From a virus, in the IMG/VR virus record IMGVR_UViG_3300034106_000793, positions 1 to 29,676 of that record: DNA of 29,676 bases. One strand, 5' to 3'. Each line of letters begins with the position of its first letter. Position 1 is the stretch's first letter. A model generated the notes under the pieces. That model was not told where the DNA came from. It saw only the letters and a program-made list of their open reading frames with translations, and did no database searches. Below are positions 1 through 5,887 of this stretch, in pieces. The position numbers were made by a program, and so were the translations under genes.

Positions 1-126
1 GATGTCGTTGTAGGTTCCGCAATCAAATGTGATTTGGAATCGGTAGGTGTTGGTTTCGTGTTTGGTTTTGGTTGGTAGGTGGTCAATGGCGATTGGTGCG
101 CCGACCAGTTTGGTTGTGGTTGTCAT
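1..126 (-). CDS. Hypothetical protein, partial (C-terminus beyond window)
   Basis: An open frame starts with ATG at 126 and runs off the left edge of the window, giving 42 residues that begin MTTTTKLVGAPIAIDHLP. A good Shine-Dalgarno sequence, AAGGAGACAACC, sits just before the ATG. The gene follows the 148..480 gene by about 20 nt in the same direction, so it is probably the next gene of the same transcript. The visible part has alternating Thr and hydrophobic residues and one Cys near the cut end. I do not recognise a family. The start is well supported by the ribosome binding site; the function is unknown. Confidence 0.6.
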   Translation of the reverse strand, partial: MTTTTKLVGAPIAIDHLPTKTKHETNTYRFQITFDCGTYNDI

Positions 127-147
127 TGGTTGTCTCCTTGGTTGTGG

Positions 148-480
148 TTATTTGGTGAAGTTGAAAATGCGCTCTGCATTCTGAGTCCACTCAGTGATTC
201 TGTTGCAGAGTTGTCGGAGTCGTCGAGCTTCGTTGCGGTCATACTGTTGCTCATCGTCGGCAACTGACAGAAGTAGATCGGCTTTGTCTCTAAGTTCGTC
301 ACATACCGCCGACCACTCTTTTGCGTCGGCGGCGAACTCAATGCTCTGCTTCTTCGTCGTGCCAAATGCGTAGAAGATGCGGTCAACGAGTTCGGCGTGA
401 ATGGCTGTCTCGTCGTTGGCTGTGGTGTCGTCGTTGAGTTCGGCGGCGATGCTTCGTGTGATGTTGAGTGTGATTTCCAT
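148..480 (-). CDS. Hypothetical acidic helical protein
   Basis: The product is 110 residues and starts MEITLNITRSIAAELND. I chose the ATG at 480 because AAAGGAGG lies six bases upstream; the frame stays open 18 codons further up, but those codons cover the ribosome binding site and a promoter-like sequence. The protein is rich in Asp, Glu and Ala, and its C-terminal half looks fully helical (segments such as WSAVCDELRDKADLLLSVAD and RLRQLCNRITEW). No catalytic motif or membrane segment is visible. It is the first gene after an apparent transcription boundary, so it may belong to a separately controlled early group. I do not recognise the family. Confidence 0.7.
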   Translation of the reverse strand: MEITLNITRSIAAELNDDTTANDETAIHAELVDRIFYAFGTTKKQSIEFAADAKEWSAVCDELRDKADLLLSVADDEQQYDRNEARRLRQLCNRITEWTQNAERIFNFTK

Positions 481-505
481 GATGGCCTCCTTTGCCATGT
501 ATGAC

Positions 506-534
506 AAGTTATCAGGTCTGTTAGACAAATGCAA
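506..534 (-). promoter_or_regulatory. Candidate sigma70-type promoter
   Basis: Read on the minus strand, TTGCAT (529-534) is followed after exactly 17 bases by TAACTT (506-511), which fits the TANNNT -10 pattern of actinobacterial housekeeping promoters. The predicted transcript start near 499 leaves a short leader of about 20 bases that contains the AAAGGAGG ribosome binding site of the gene starting at 480. It lies directly downstream of a terminator-like hairpin, which supports a real transcription unit start. Short promoter motifs do occur by chance. Confidence 0.45.
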
Positions 535-540
535 CTACCC

Positions 541-566
541 TCAAAACCCCCCTATTTGTGGGGGTT
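541..566 (-). terminator. Candidate intrinsic terminator
   Basis: On the minus strand a 7-bp stem, AACCCCC paired with GGGGGTT, encloses an 8-base loop and runs into TTTT. It lies downstream of the gene ending at 665 and upstream of the candidate promoter at 506-534. The U tract is short, so termination may be partial or helped by Rho acting on the C-rich tract just upstream. Confidence 0.5.
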
Positions 567-660
567 CATGGGGTGGGGTGGGTTGTGGCGGGTGCAGGTC
601 GGGGGTGTGGTGGGGGTGATGTGGAGGGTGATGTGGTTGGGGCATCGGGGGCAGTGCCAA
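567..660 (-). promoter_or_regulatory. C-rich, G-poor tract (possible Rho loading site; G4 on the other strand)
   Basis: This roughly 95-base non-coding stretch is very C-rich and G-poor in the minus-strand RNA, as expected of a Rho utilisation site. It leads into the hairpin at 541-566. The plus strand carries a canonical G-quadruplex pattern at 570-592: four runs of at least three G separated by loops of 1, 1 and 7 bases. Further G5 runs lie at 601-605 and 612-616. I see no gene here that is better than a shadow frame. Confidence 0.4.
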
Positions 661-664
661 CGGG

Positions 665-901
665 TCACTCTTCTTCGGCTTCTCTGTCCATCCATGCTTT
701 TGCAATCTTGGCTTTCTGTATGTGCGAGACAGCTTCGCAGAGGCCGATCGTTTCGGCTGCTGTCTGGTTTTCTAAGCATTGTATGTAGAACGATTGGTCT
801 GAGTCTTCGTCTTCAACGACGGCGATGAGCACGTATTTGATGCACCAGCCTGCCCCGGTGCTGTTCAAGTAGTGCTCGATGGGGTCAGTCTTCTTCGTCA
901 T
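665..901 (-). CDS. Small conserved-type phage protein, unknown function
   Basis: The product is 78 residues, starting MTKKTDPIEHYLNSTGAGWC and ending in an acidic tail (DREAEEE). I placed the start at the ATG at 901; another in-frame ATG lies two codons upstream at 907, and neither has a strong ribosome binding site. A central beta-like part (CIKYVLIAVVEDED) is followed by a helical C-terminal part. The general form resembles small orphan proteins common in the accessory regions of actinobacteriophages, but I cannot name a family. It is the last gene before the C-rich tract and terminator-like hairpin. Confidence 0.6.
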   Translation of the reverse strand: MTKKTDPIEHYLNSTGAGWCIKYVLIAVVEDEDSDQSFYIQCLENQTAAETIGLCEAVSHIQKAKIAKAWMDREAEEE

Positions 902-970
902 CGCCATCTTCGCATTGTGGATGGGTGGGGAGTGGACTGCATCCGCATGGTCGGATCGGGTCAAGTGTGT

Positions 971-1195
971 TCATTTGCGTTCCAAGGTTATTGGTGGCGA
1001 CCATGTGGTTTGCCAGTGTCGCCCTGGCTTGAATGCGACGGTGACGTCGCCTTCAGGGTTGAGCGTGACGAGCAGGTGGATGCCTCCGGTTCGGTAGGCG
1101 TTCATGATGTCGGTGGCGTCAATGTGTCCTATCCAGCGTGAGTGGCCGTCTTGGTCAGCGAGCACGGTGGCGAATTTGGGGTCGGCGATGTTCAC
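971..1195 (-). CDS. Hypothetical small protein, GTG start
   Basis: The product is 74 residues and begins at a GTG at 1195 (M)NIADPKFATVLADQDGH. AAGGAG lies five bases upstream, and the GTG overlaps the stop of the preceding gene as GTGA, which indicates translational coupling. The sequence alternates polar and hydrophobic residues and reads as a small beta-rich fold (GHSRWIGHIDATD, IHLLVTLNPEGDVTVAFKPG). No catalytic motif is visible. The family is not recognised. Confidence 0.65.
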   Translation of the reverse strand: MNIADPKFATVLADQDGHSRWIGHIDATDIMNAYRTGGIHLLVTLNPEGDVTVAFKPGRHWQTTWSPPITLERK

Positions 1196-1515
1196 GAGTT
1201 CTCCTTGAATCGGGTGACGGCATCTTCACGTTTCTGTTGGATGTGCTCATGGACCATGCTGAGGCAGCCGAGGTATCCGGCTGCGTCGACGACGGAGTCT
1301 CGGTGCCAGCGTCCGTGTTGGTCGTTGGTGGCGATGCGTGCGAGTTTGACGCAGATCATGAAGGTAATGGCTTGTTTGATGGACAGTTGGATGCCGGTCA
1401 TGTTGTGGAACAGTTGGGTGACTTTCCAATAGTCGTCGAATGGGTGTGAGTAGGCCTGTTGGCGTGGTCCGGTGATGAGGTTGTGGGCTTCGGTGAGTAT
1501 TTCGGAGCCGTTCAT
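1192..1515 (-). CDS. DUF6378-like phage protein
   Basis: The product is 107 residues. The pattern ILTEAHNLITGPRQQAYSHP, followed by FDDYWKVTQLFHNMTG, IKQAITFMICVKLARI and DSVVDAAGYLG, matches my memory of the DUF6378 family, small helical proteins frequent in phage early and middle regions. The length is usual for the family. The biochemical role is unknown; the helical pattern with conserved acidic and His residues loosely recalls MazG-like folds, but that is inference only. The ATG at 1515 is preceded by GAAGGA and overlaps the upstream stop as ATGA; the stop overlaps the next start as GTGA. Confidence 0.75.
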   Translation of the reverse strand: MNGSEILTEAHNLITGPRQQAYSHPFDDYWKVTQLFHNMTGIQLSIKQAITFMICVKLARIATNDQHGRWHRDSVVDAAGYLGCLSMVHEHIQQKREDAVTRFKENS

Positions 1516-1850
1516 TTGTTGTCCTTCTTTCTGCGTCGTTCAAGTTCTTCTTTGATTCGTTGTTGCGCCTGTTGCAATGGCACGATGGCGGCTATGCGAG
1601 CAGATTCCATCTGGCCGTGAGCCCTGTCGACACGGTCACTCAATCGCGTGATTGCAAGAAGGATGCTGTCTAGTTGATCTTGTGCCTCGTCATCGAGCTT
1701 GTGCCAGAACTCTTCCGTCAGACTTGAATGGTGGCGCATGTAGTGAATGCGCATCCTCACCACGGAATCCATTAGAAAAAGAAGATTCTCTTGGAGCCAT
1801 ACCAGTGAATCGTTTGCTTCCTCGATGTGGTCAACAAACTCGGGGTTCAT
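1512..1850 (-). CDS. Helical, basic-tailed hypothetical protein
   Basis: The product is 112 residues, starting MNPEFVDHIEEANDSLVWLQ. The ATG at 1850 is preceded by AAGGAG at seven bases and overlaps the stop of the upstream gene as ATGA. The frame is open for about 80 codons further upstream, but that part is Arg/His/Pro-rich and is only the shadow of the gene at 1847-2071. The protein is predicted almost all helical, with long amphipathic stretches and a lysine/arginine-rich end (ELERRRKKDNK), suggesting a coiled-coil or nucleic-acid-associated protein. No family is recognised. Confidence 0.7.
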   Translation of the reverse strand: MNPEFVDHIEEANDSLVWLQENLLFLMDSVVRMRIHYMRHHSSLTEEFWHKLDDEAQDQLDSILLAITRLSDRVDRAHGQMESARIAAIVPLQQAQQRIKEELERRRKKDNK

Positions 1851-2071
1851 AGTTCTACTCCTTGCTGGATGTGGAGGCGTAGGCGTTCTACGGTGGCGGT
1901 GAGGTGGCTGATGTGGGTTTTGTGGGCGTCGAGTTCGTGGATGGCTGCGTTGAGTGAGTCTTCCAGGTTGTCTCGTTGTTCGGTGATGTTGGCGAGGGCG
2001 GTGGAGAGTTCGCTGATGCGTATCTGTGCCTCCTCGTTCATTTGTCGTAGGGCATCCAGGTCGTAGGTCAT
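1847..2071 (-). CDS. Small coiled-coil protein
   Basis: The product is 74 residues, starting MTYDLDALRQMNEEAQIRI. Nearly the whole length shows heptad-like spacing of Leu and Ile with charged residues between, typical of a parallel coiled coil. The ATG at 2071 overlaps the stop of a 43-residue gene as ATGA, and AAGGAG is found 12 bases upstream. Such short coiled-coil proteins are common in phage early operons; the role here is unknown. Its stop overlaps the next start, so the five genes from 2199 to 971 form one coupled chain. Confidence 0.7.
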   Translation of the reverse strand: MTYDLDALRQMNEEAQIRISELSTALANITEQRDNLEDSLNAAIHELDAHKTHISHLTATVERLRLHIQQGVEL

Positions 2072-2199
2072 TTTTTGTTTCTCCTTGCAAGTTCGGTTTC
2101 TAGGGCTTTGATGACTGCTTCGAGGCGATCTACGTCTCCTTGGCCGACAAACACTCGTCGCAGGAAGTTGATGGCGTCTCGTATCTCTTGTTTTGTCAT
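2068..2199 (-). CDS. Very small helical protein (43 aa)
   Basis: An ATG at 2199 opens a 43-residue frame, MTKQEIRDAINFLRRVFVGQ followed by GDVDRLEAVIKALETELARRNKK. It ends in an ATGA overlap with the coiled-coil gene at 2071. The composition is like that of its neighbours (amphipathic helices, basic end), and the perfect coupling supports it as a real gene despite its size. The ribosome binding site is weak (AGAAAG). No family is recognised. A hairpin lies 20 bases upstream at 2219-2264. Confidence 0.6.
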   Translation of the reverse strand: MTKQEIRDAINFLRRVFVGQGDVDRLEAVIKALETELARRNKK

Positions 2200-2218
2200 A
2201 GGAACTTTCTAGTGGGAT

Positions 2219-2264
2219 GTGACCGGGACAGGAAAAGGGGAAGGGAAAAACCTGCCCCGGTCAC
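2219..2264 (-). repeat. Inverted repeat, 14-bp stem with purine/pyrimidine loop
   Basis: GTGACCGGGACAGG (2219-2232) pairs with CCTGCCCCGGTCAC (2251-2264) with one G-U position, enclosing an 18-base loop that is all purine on the plus strand and all pyrimidine on the minus strand. It lies between the stop at 2270 and the start at 2199. In the minus-strand RNA it would be a strong hairpin with a U- and C-rich loop, but no U tract follows it. It could be a terminator that needs help, an RNA processing site or an operator. Confidence 0.5.
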
Positions 2265-2269
2265 GAGAA

Positions 2270-2365
2270 TTACTGATTGTGCTGGTCGTTCTCTGACCTA
2301 CGCAGGGCAAGCCAGAGAACGACCAGCATCAACGCCCCAGCAGAGAGTGGGGCGATGAGGCTCAC
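2270..2365 (-). CDS. Possible 31-residue single-pass membrane peptide
   Basis: A GTG at 2365 overlaps the stop of the upstream gene as GTGA and opens a 31-residue frame. The first 21 residues are strongly hydrophobic (LIAPLSAGALMLVVLWLALR), followed by a polar, charged end (RSENDQHNQ). A GGCGGAA sequence upstream could serve as a ribosome binding site. The layout resembles other tiny membrane proteins of phages. A perfect inverted repeat lies inside the frame, so the region may instead be only a structured RNA; I rate coding and non-coding about equally. Confidence 0.4.
   Translation of the reverse strand: MSLIAPLSAGALMLVVLWLALRRSENDQHNQ
2281..2327. repeat. Perfect 15-bp inverted repeat
   Basis: GCTGGTCGTTCTCTG (2281-2295) and its exact reverse complement (2313-2327) flank a 17-base spacer, and pairing extends one or two bases outwards. 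It lies 16 bases from the second hairpin at 2219-2264. Both sit downstream of the gene ending at 2362. It could be a terminator without a U tract, a protein binding site or an RNA processing element. Confidence 0.6.
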
Positions 2366-2766
2366 CACATTTCCGCCGAGGCGTCGTTCTTTGCTGGTTC
2401 AACTTTGGCGGCGTACAGCTTGGGTGCGTTGAATGCAGCCGATTTCTTTTCGCCGTCGCCTGTGTAGCGGACGCTGAGGGTGGAACCGACGAGCGTTTTG
2501 ACGGATGCTTTTTCGGCTGCTTCTCGGATGGCTTTGACCATCTGGCCTCGTACCCACAGGTTTGATGCACCGGTTGGGGTGTCGAGGGTGAAGACGAACA
2601 CCCAGCGTGGATCACCGTTGTCATAGGTTTTGACGTTCCCTGCCGGGTCTTTGTCTTGCAGTTTGGTCACCTCTGTGACGACCCCTGTGTGGGTGTCGCC
2701 GACTTTGGCGAATTTGAGTGCAGGCAGTTTCGGGCCGCCTGATGTTGATTCCATGAACTCATCCAT
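2362..2766 (-). CDS. Possible OB-fold single-strand DNA binding protein
   Basis: The product is 134 residues. After a short lead, residues 20-75 look like the beta strands of an OB-type fold (KVGDTHTGVVTEVTKLQ, RWVFVFTLDTP), followed by a helix (MVKAIREAAEKA) and another strand pair (GSTLSVRYTGDGEKKSA). Small proteins of this layout next to a RecB-like nuclease are often annotated as SSB-like in actinobacteriophages. It lacks the acidic tail of bacterial SSB. The ATG at 2766 is preceded by AAGGAG and overlaps the upstream stop by 8 bases. The function is inferred from form and context; a different nucleotide-binding role is possible. Confidence 0.55.
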   Translation of the reverse strand: MDEFMESTSGGPKLPALKFAKVGDTHTGVVTEVTKLQDKDPAGNVKTYDNGDPRWVFVFTLDTPTGASNLWVRGQMVKAIREAAEKASVKTLVGSTLSVRYTGDGEKKSAAFNAPKLYAAKVEPAKNDASAEMW

Positions 2767-3166
2767 GAGTTTTCTCCTTGATGATGTAGTGGTTGCTTAT
2801 TGGGATGTATTCGAGTTGCACCCGATTCGCATAGATGTCTTGGAATGACGACCAAACTCGTTCGGCGTCAACCCATGACAGGTCTGCCAGGGCTTCTCCT
2901 GCGGTGTTGTATTTCTTACCTGTGCGCAGTTCGCAGATGCTACGCACAAGATCCTTATCTATCACGTCGTCCTGCTCAGCGATTTCAAGCAGGATTCGGG
3001 CGATGCCGATTCGTCGTTCGGTTGGGGGGTTCATGCTGATTGAGCCGTGGGCTTCCTCAGCGATGTCAAGGATGATGCGTCGATGCTTGTCGGAGAGCTT
3101 CTTGAATCGGCCTTGCAAGATGATGACGGTTTCCTCGGGGACGAGTTTGCCTTCGGAGGCGCTCAT
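2759..3166 (-). CDS. Hypothetical protein in recombination cluster
   Basis: The product is 135 residues, starting MSASEGKLVPEETVIILQGR. Residues 15-70 are helical (FKKLSDKHRRIILDIAEEA, IGIARILLEIAEQ) and the C-terminal third looks mixed alpha/beta. The ATG at 3166 overlaps the stop of the RecB-like nuclease as ATGA, and its own stop overlaps the following gene, so the three are translated as a unit. It may be an accessory factor for the nuclease or the DNA-binding protein. I do not recognise a family. Confidence 0.65.
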   Translation of the reverse strand: MSASEGKLVPEETVIILQGRFKKLSDKHRRIILDIAEEAHGSISMNPPTERRIGIARILLEIAEQDDVIDKDLVRSICELRTGKKYNTAGEALADLSWVDAERVWSSFQDIYANRVQLEYIPISNHYIIKEKTHG

Positions 3167-4266
3167 TTCTTGACCGGCTTTCGGGCTGGGGTCTTCTTCT
3201 TGGTGGTGGTTGTGGCGATGGGTTGGAGTTCTGGTTCGTTGTTCGGGAGGAACGGGGCTGAGAACTCTGTCTCCAACTGGTCGAGGCGCACCATCAGGAT
3301 GTCCAACTGTGCTTCGTCAAGGTCGGGAAGTTTGACGCCTGGGGCAGGCCAATGTTTCTTCAACAACTCTTGTGCTGGGGCTGGGAGGTTCTTGATTCGG
3401 GTGAGGGTGTCGGTGCGATTGAAATCGCTGGATGCGGCGACGTCTGGGGTGGTGGTTGTGTCGGCGTGGACTTTGATGTGGAGGTCTTTGCGTTTGCGCC
3501 ATGCTCGAACTTCCATCGCCAACTGTGCTGCTTCCCATCCGGCTACGAGGTCTACTTCGTAGAGGGCGAGGGTGCCTTGGCCTGCTGGGAGGTGCAGGAT
3601 GACGCCACGAGTTTTGTCGATGTCTGGTATCGGGATGTGTTCTTGAGTTCGCCAGTCGTAGATGTAATCAGCGTTGGCGTACATCGCCATTTGGACTGCA
3701 ATGGCGTTCATGGCGTAGTCAATGGAACCTGTTTTCAAGTCCATGATTTGTTTCTTTTTGCGGTTGCTGAATCGGGCGATGCGATCCGCCGTACCGGCAT
3801 ACTCAAACTTTTCGTTCACCAACAACACTTCAACGAAGCGTGGGTCGATGATGACGCCGTGTTGGGTGATGCCTGTGGTGTAGGCGTTGACGTCGGTTTG
3901 GAGTCCTGGGAGGATTGCTGGTTGTTGGCCGAGGTCGAGTGCTTGGGTGAGTGAGTGGAGTGCGGTGCCGATGTTGGCTTTGCTGGATGCTCCTGCTGCT
4001 TCGATGGCTTGTTGGACGATGCGGTCTAGTGCGCTTCGGTCTTCGAGGGCTGCTGATGCTGCGACGAGGAGGTCGTTGCGTTGAACGAGTCCTGTGGCGG
4101 TCATCCTTCCTTTCCATGCGGTGAGCGCACCTTCGTCGTCCAAGCTCTTGGCGATGGTGGTGACTCGTGGAAAGGATGTTTCTTTTCCGCTTCGGGTTTT
4201 GATGAGGTATCGACCCCATCGGTCTTTGGGTGCTTCACCTGTGGTGAAGTTGTCGCTGGCGGGCAT
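3163..4266 (-). CDS. PD-(D/E)XK nuclease, RecB/Cas4-like exonuclease
   Basis: The product is 367 residues. The motifs of the RecB-type PD-(D/E)XK superfamily appear in order: GTALH (100-104), EYAGTADRI (155-163), IMDLKTG (174-180) with D176 and K178 as the likely metal and catalytic residues, and QMAMY (192-196) as the QxxxY motif. The N-terminal 90 residues are helical. The last 50 are low complexity and end in a basic TKKKTPARKPVKK tail. Such proteins act as 5'-3' exonucleases in phage recombination and replication, usually with an annealing protein. No clear RecT or Erf partner is visible here. The start has a good AAGGAG, and the gene heads a coupled set with 3166 and 2766. Confidence 0.85.
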   Translation of the reverse strand: MPASDNFTTGEAPKDRWGRYLIKTRSGKETSFPRVTTIAKSLDDEGALTAWKGRMTATGLVQRNDLLVAASAALEDRSALDRIVQQAIEAAGASSKANIGTALHSLTQALDLGQQPAILPGLQTDVNAYTTGITQHGVIIDPRFVEVLLVNEKFEYAGTADRIARFSNRKKKQIMDLKTGSIDYAMNAIAVQMAMYANADYIYDWRTQEHIPIPDIDKTRGVILHLPAGQGTLALYEVDLVAGWEAAQLAMEVRAWRKRKDLHIKVHADTTTTPDVAASSDFNRTDTLTRIKNLPAPAQELLKKHWPAPGVKLPDLDEAQLDILMVRLDQLETEFSAPFLPNNEPELQPIATTTTKKKTPARKPVKK

Positions 4267-4314
4267 TCGTTTTCTCCTTAGTGTTGTGGGCTTATTGGGA
4301 TTAGGGGGTGAACC

Positions 4315-4668
4315 TTAGCGTGGGGGTGTTGGTTGGTCAAGCATGGCGAGCAGCTCGGCCCAAAGTTTGGCGGGGAGGACAGCGTACCAGTCGTCTACGT
4401 CTTCTGATCCTCGCCGTTTGACGATGACTGCACCAGTCCATGCTCGTGCGTTTGACATTTCACGCTCAAGTTCTTTCAGGTAGCCGGGTAGGTCAATCTT
4501 CTTTTCGGCTTTGATTTCAATGCAGACACCTGGGATGCCGTCAATGTCGCCTCGGTCATCAGTCCAACCGGCACGACTCCGCTCAGCGTTCACCCATCCG
4601 TACTTTCGTAGCCATTTGGCTACTAGAAGCTCTGCTCGGTTGCCTTTGCGTTTATTGGGATGCGCCAC
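4315..4668 (-). CDS. Small PD-(D/E)XK nuclease, VRR-NUC or Holliday-junction-resolvase-like
   Basis: The product is 117 residues. GNRAE with E13, DRGDIDG with D41, and CIEIKAEKK with E51 and K53 give the E...D...ExK pattern of small nucleases of the restriction-endonuclease-like fold. The size is right for archaeal-type Holliday junction resolvases and for phage VRR-NUC-like proteins. The likely role is resolution of branched DNA in replication or recombination before packaging. It overlaps the end of the WhiB gene by 17 bases. Assignment to the fold is firm; the exact subfamily is not. Confidence 0.75.
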   Translation of the reverse strand: MAHPNKRKGNRAELLVAKWLRKYGWVNAERSRAGWTDDRGDIDGIPGVCIEIKAEKKIDLPGYLKELEREMSNARAWTGAVIVKRRGSEDVDDWYAVLPAKLWAELLAMLDQPTPPR

Positions 4669-4948
4669 GAATCCTCATCCTACGACGCACCTCACGCCTG
4701 CGCTCAGTCGTTGTCATCCCACCCCACACACCAACCTCTTCATTGACGATGGCGTGTTCAAGGCAGTTGATACGAACGGGGCATTTGACGCAATACGACT
4801 TGGCTTCGATGACGAGTCGCCGTACACCTTCCTCAAAGAACAGGTCTCCTGATTTGCCGTAGCACGCTGCGTGACGGTACCACGAGGGGTGTCTGCCGAT
4901 GAAGACGTTGTCTTCGTTTGTCCAGTTAGCGATTGGTTCGTCGGTCAC
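4652..4948 (-). CDS. WhiB-family iron-sulfur transcription regulator
   Basis: The product is 98 residues from a GTG at 4948, with GGAG five bases upstream. The four cysteines of WhiB proteins are present at C29, C53, C56 and C62 in the CxxCxxxxxC arrangement, followed by EHAI and the turn GVWGG (73-77), then a basic end (ERRREVRRRMRIRG) that would contact DNA or sigma factor. WhiB/Wbl proteins bind a 4Fe-4S cluster and act with the principal sigma factor in Actinobacteria. A phage version (TM4) is known to interfere with host WhiB2, cell division and superinfection. The start overlaps the upstream membrane protein gene by 23 bases. The frame is open further upstream, but that part is a shadow. 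Confidence 0.93.
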   Translation of the reverse strand: MTDEPIANWTNEDNVFIGRHPSWYRHAACYGKSGDLFFEEGVRRLVIEAKSYCVKCPVRINCLEHAIVNEEVGVWGGMTTTERRREVRRRMRIRGASQ

Positions 4949-5168
4949 GGCGCTCCAAGATTTCTTTGAGACGCTCAGCGTGACGTTGTTGAAGCAGTTG
5001 TGTCCATGAACGGACAGCCGATATGAATCCTGCGACGAGCACGACAGCGAAGATAGCAAGTTGCCATCCTGTGTACGGGGTGTCAGGGTTCTCTGGTCCG
5101 ATCAACCAGAGGCCTATCCATGCGAACATGAACATGCCGTTGAGTAACAGTTTCTCTGATGGTTTCAT
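4926..5168 (-). CDS. Small two-helix membrane protein
   Basis: The product is 80 residues. Two hydrophobic stretches, about residues 7-24 and 35-53, are joined by a short Pro- and Gly-containing loop. A charged, helical C-terminus follows (LQQRHAERLKEILERRDRR). A strong AAGGAGG precedes the ATG at 5168. It overlaps the WhiB start, suggesting joint expression. It could affect the membrane or act in superinfection exclusion, but nothing specific is visible and holin candidates elsewhere are better placed. Confidence 0.65.
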   Translation of the reverse strand: MKPSEKLLLNGMFMFAWIGLWLIGPENPDTPYTGWQLAIFAVVLVAGFISAVRSWTQLLQQRHAERLKEILERRDRRTNR

Positions 5169-5204
5169 GAGCCCTCCTTGTGGGTCAGATTCGACGCTAG
5201 GGGA

Positions 5205-5723
5205 TTACGGTTGCAAGGTGGTGGATGCAAGTTTGTGGGTTGTCCACTGCTTCCAGCCACCCACCCGCCAAATCTCCAACGCCGCCCTCGCAGACACCTC
5301 GGGCGTCATCAGGTCTTTACAGGTGGTCACTATTTGCATGGCTTGCAAATAACCGTCTGGCCAATACCGGTTGGGGCGACACCACGATTTTGTATGGATC
5401 TGCCATGCGGTCCATGAGATGCCGTTGTCTCCCCGTACCGAGTTGAGGCATCGGGACTCGAAGTAGGTGACGGCTCCAACCATCGGGAGTTCCTCTTCAG
5501 GCCACCCGGCATCTTTGGCGACGTCCATCCAACCTGGGCATGATTGCCCTTCAGCGACCTCCAGAGGCCTCCTGGTGGGGGGTGGGTTGGTTGTGGTGGG
5601 GGTGAGGGTGGTGACGCTTCTGGGGGGCTGTGGAGGCGTTTGGGGGGCTTCTGCGGCCATCGCTGGGACAAGTCCGAGGATGGCGGTGCAGGCGAGTATC
5701 ACGCTGATGGTGATGGCTTTCAT
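5205..5723 (-). CDS. Secreted lysozyme / transglycosylase-like protein
   Basis: The product is 172 residues from the ATG at 5723. A Sec signal peptide (1-23, MKAITISVILACTAILGLVP with an AMA-A cleavage site) is followed by a Pro/Thr-rich linker (26-53). The lysozyme-like domain follows: YFESRCL with probable catalytic E89, and SWTAWQIHT (103-111), the counterpart of the Y-G-L-W/F-Q-I signature of lytic transglycosylase and Rpf-like folds. It would cleave peptidoglycan outside the membrane. The frame remains open to an ATG at 5828 that has a far stronger ribosome binding site (AAGGAGG), adding 35 Arg- and Ser-rich residues. I prefer 5723 for the signal peptide, but the longer start is a real alternative. 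Confidence 0.75.
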   Translation of the reverse strand: MKAITISVILACTAILGLVPAMAAEAPQTPPQPPRSVTTLTPTTTNPPPTRRPLEVAEGQSCPGWMDVAKDAGWPEEELPMVGAVTYFESRCLNSVRGDNGISWTAWQIHTKSWCRPNRYWPDGYLQAMQIVTTCKDLMTPEVSARAALEIWRVGGWKQWTTHKLASTTLQP

Positions 5724-5747
5724 GGGGTAGTCCCTTTCTGTAAATAA

Positions 5748-5775
5748 CCGCACAGCCAAGGAGGAAACTGTGCGG
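5748..5775 (-). promoter_or_regulatory. Hairpin with anti-Shine-Dalgarno loop
   Basis: CCGCACAG (5748-5755) pairs perfectly with CTGTGCGG (5768-5775). In the minus-strand RNA the 12-base loop contains CCUCCUUG, exactly complementary to the CAAGGAGG ribosome binding site about 70 bases upstream (5837-5844). The hairpin lies between the two possible starts of the lysozyme gene. Loop pairing with the ribosome binding site could hide the upstream start. Confidence 0.4.
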
Positions 5776-5858
5776 GGTCGTCGACTCCTGACGCCCGCCG
5801 AGGCAGAGGACTGACCGTCCTTCAGCATAGTGGACACCTCCTTGTGATGTCTAAGTTG

Positions 5859-5887
5859 ACCCTAGTGGAGGTCGCTGCGATTCACAA
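5859..5887 (-). promoter_or_regulatory. Weak candidate promoter
   Basis: On the minus strand TTGTGA (5882-5887) is followed after 17 bases by TAGGGT (5859-5864). A start near 5852 would give a leader of about 24 bases carrying the AAGGAGG that serves the ATG at 5828. The layout copies that of the candidate at 506-534, but the -10 match is poor and part of it lies in the end of the preceding gene. Confidence 0.25.

Noticed and set aside
552-779. A 75-codon minus-strand frame with a CPRC motif
   Set aside because: It runs across the C-rich non-coding tract and the end of the 665..901 gene in another frame, has no ribosome binding site and an odd Pro/Thr/His composition.
1512-2090. A longer version (192 residues) of the helical protein gene
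   Set aside because: The extra N-terminal part is Arg/His/Pro-rich and overlaps the well-supported coiled-coil gene; a good ribosome binding site precedes the ATG at 1850.
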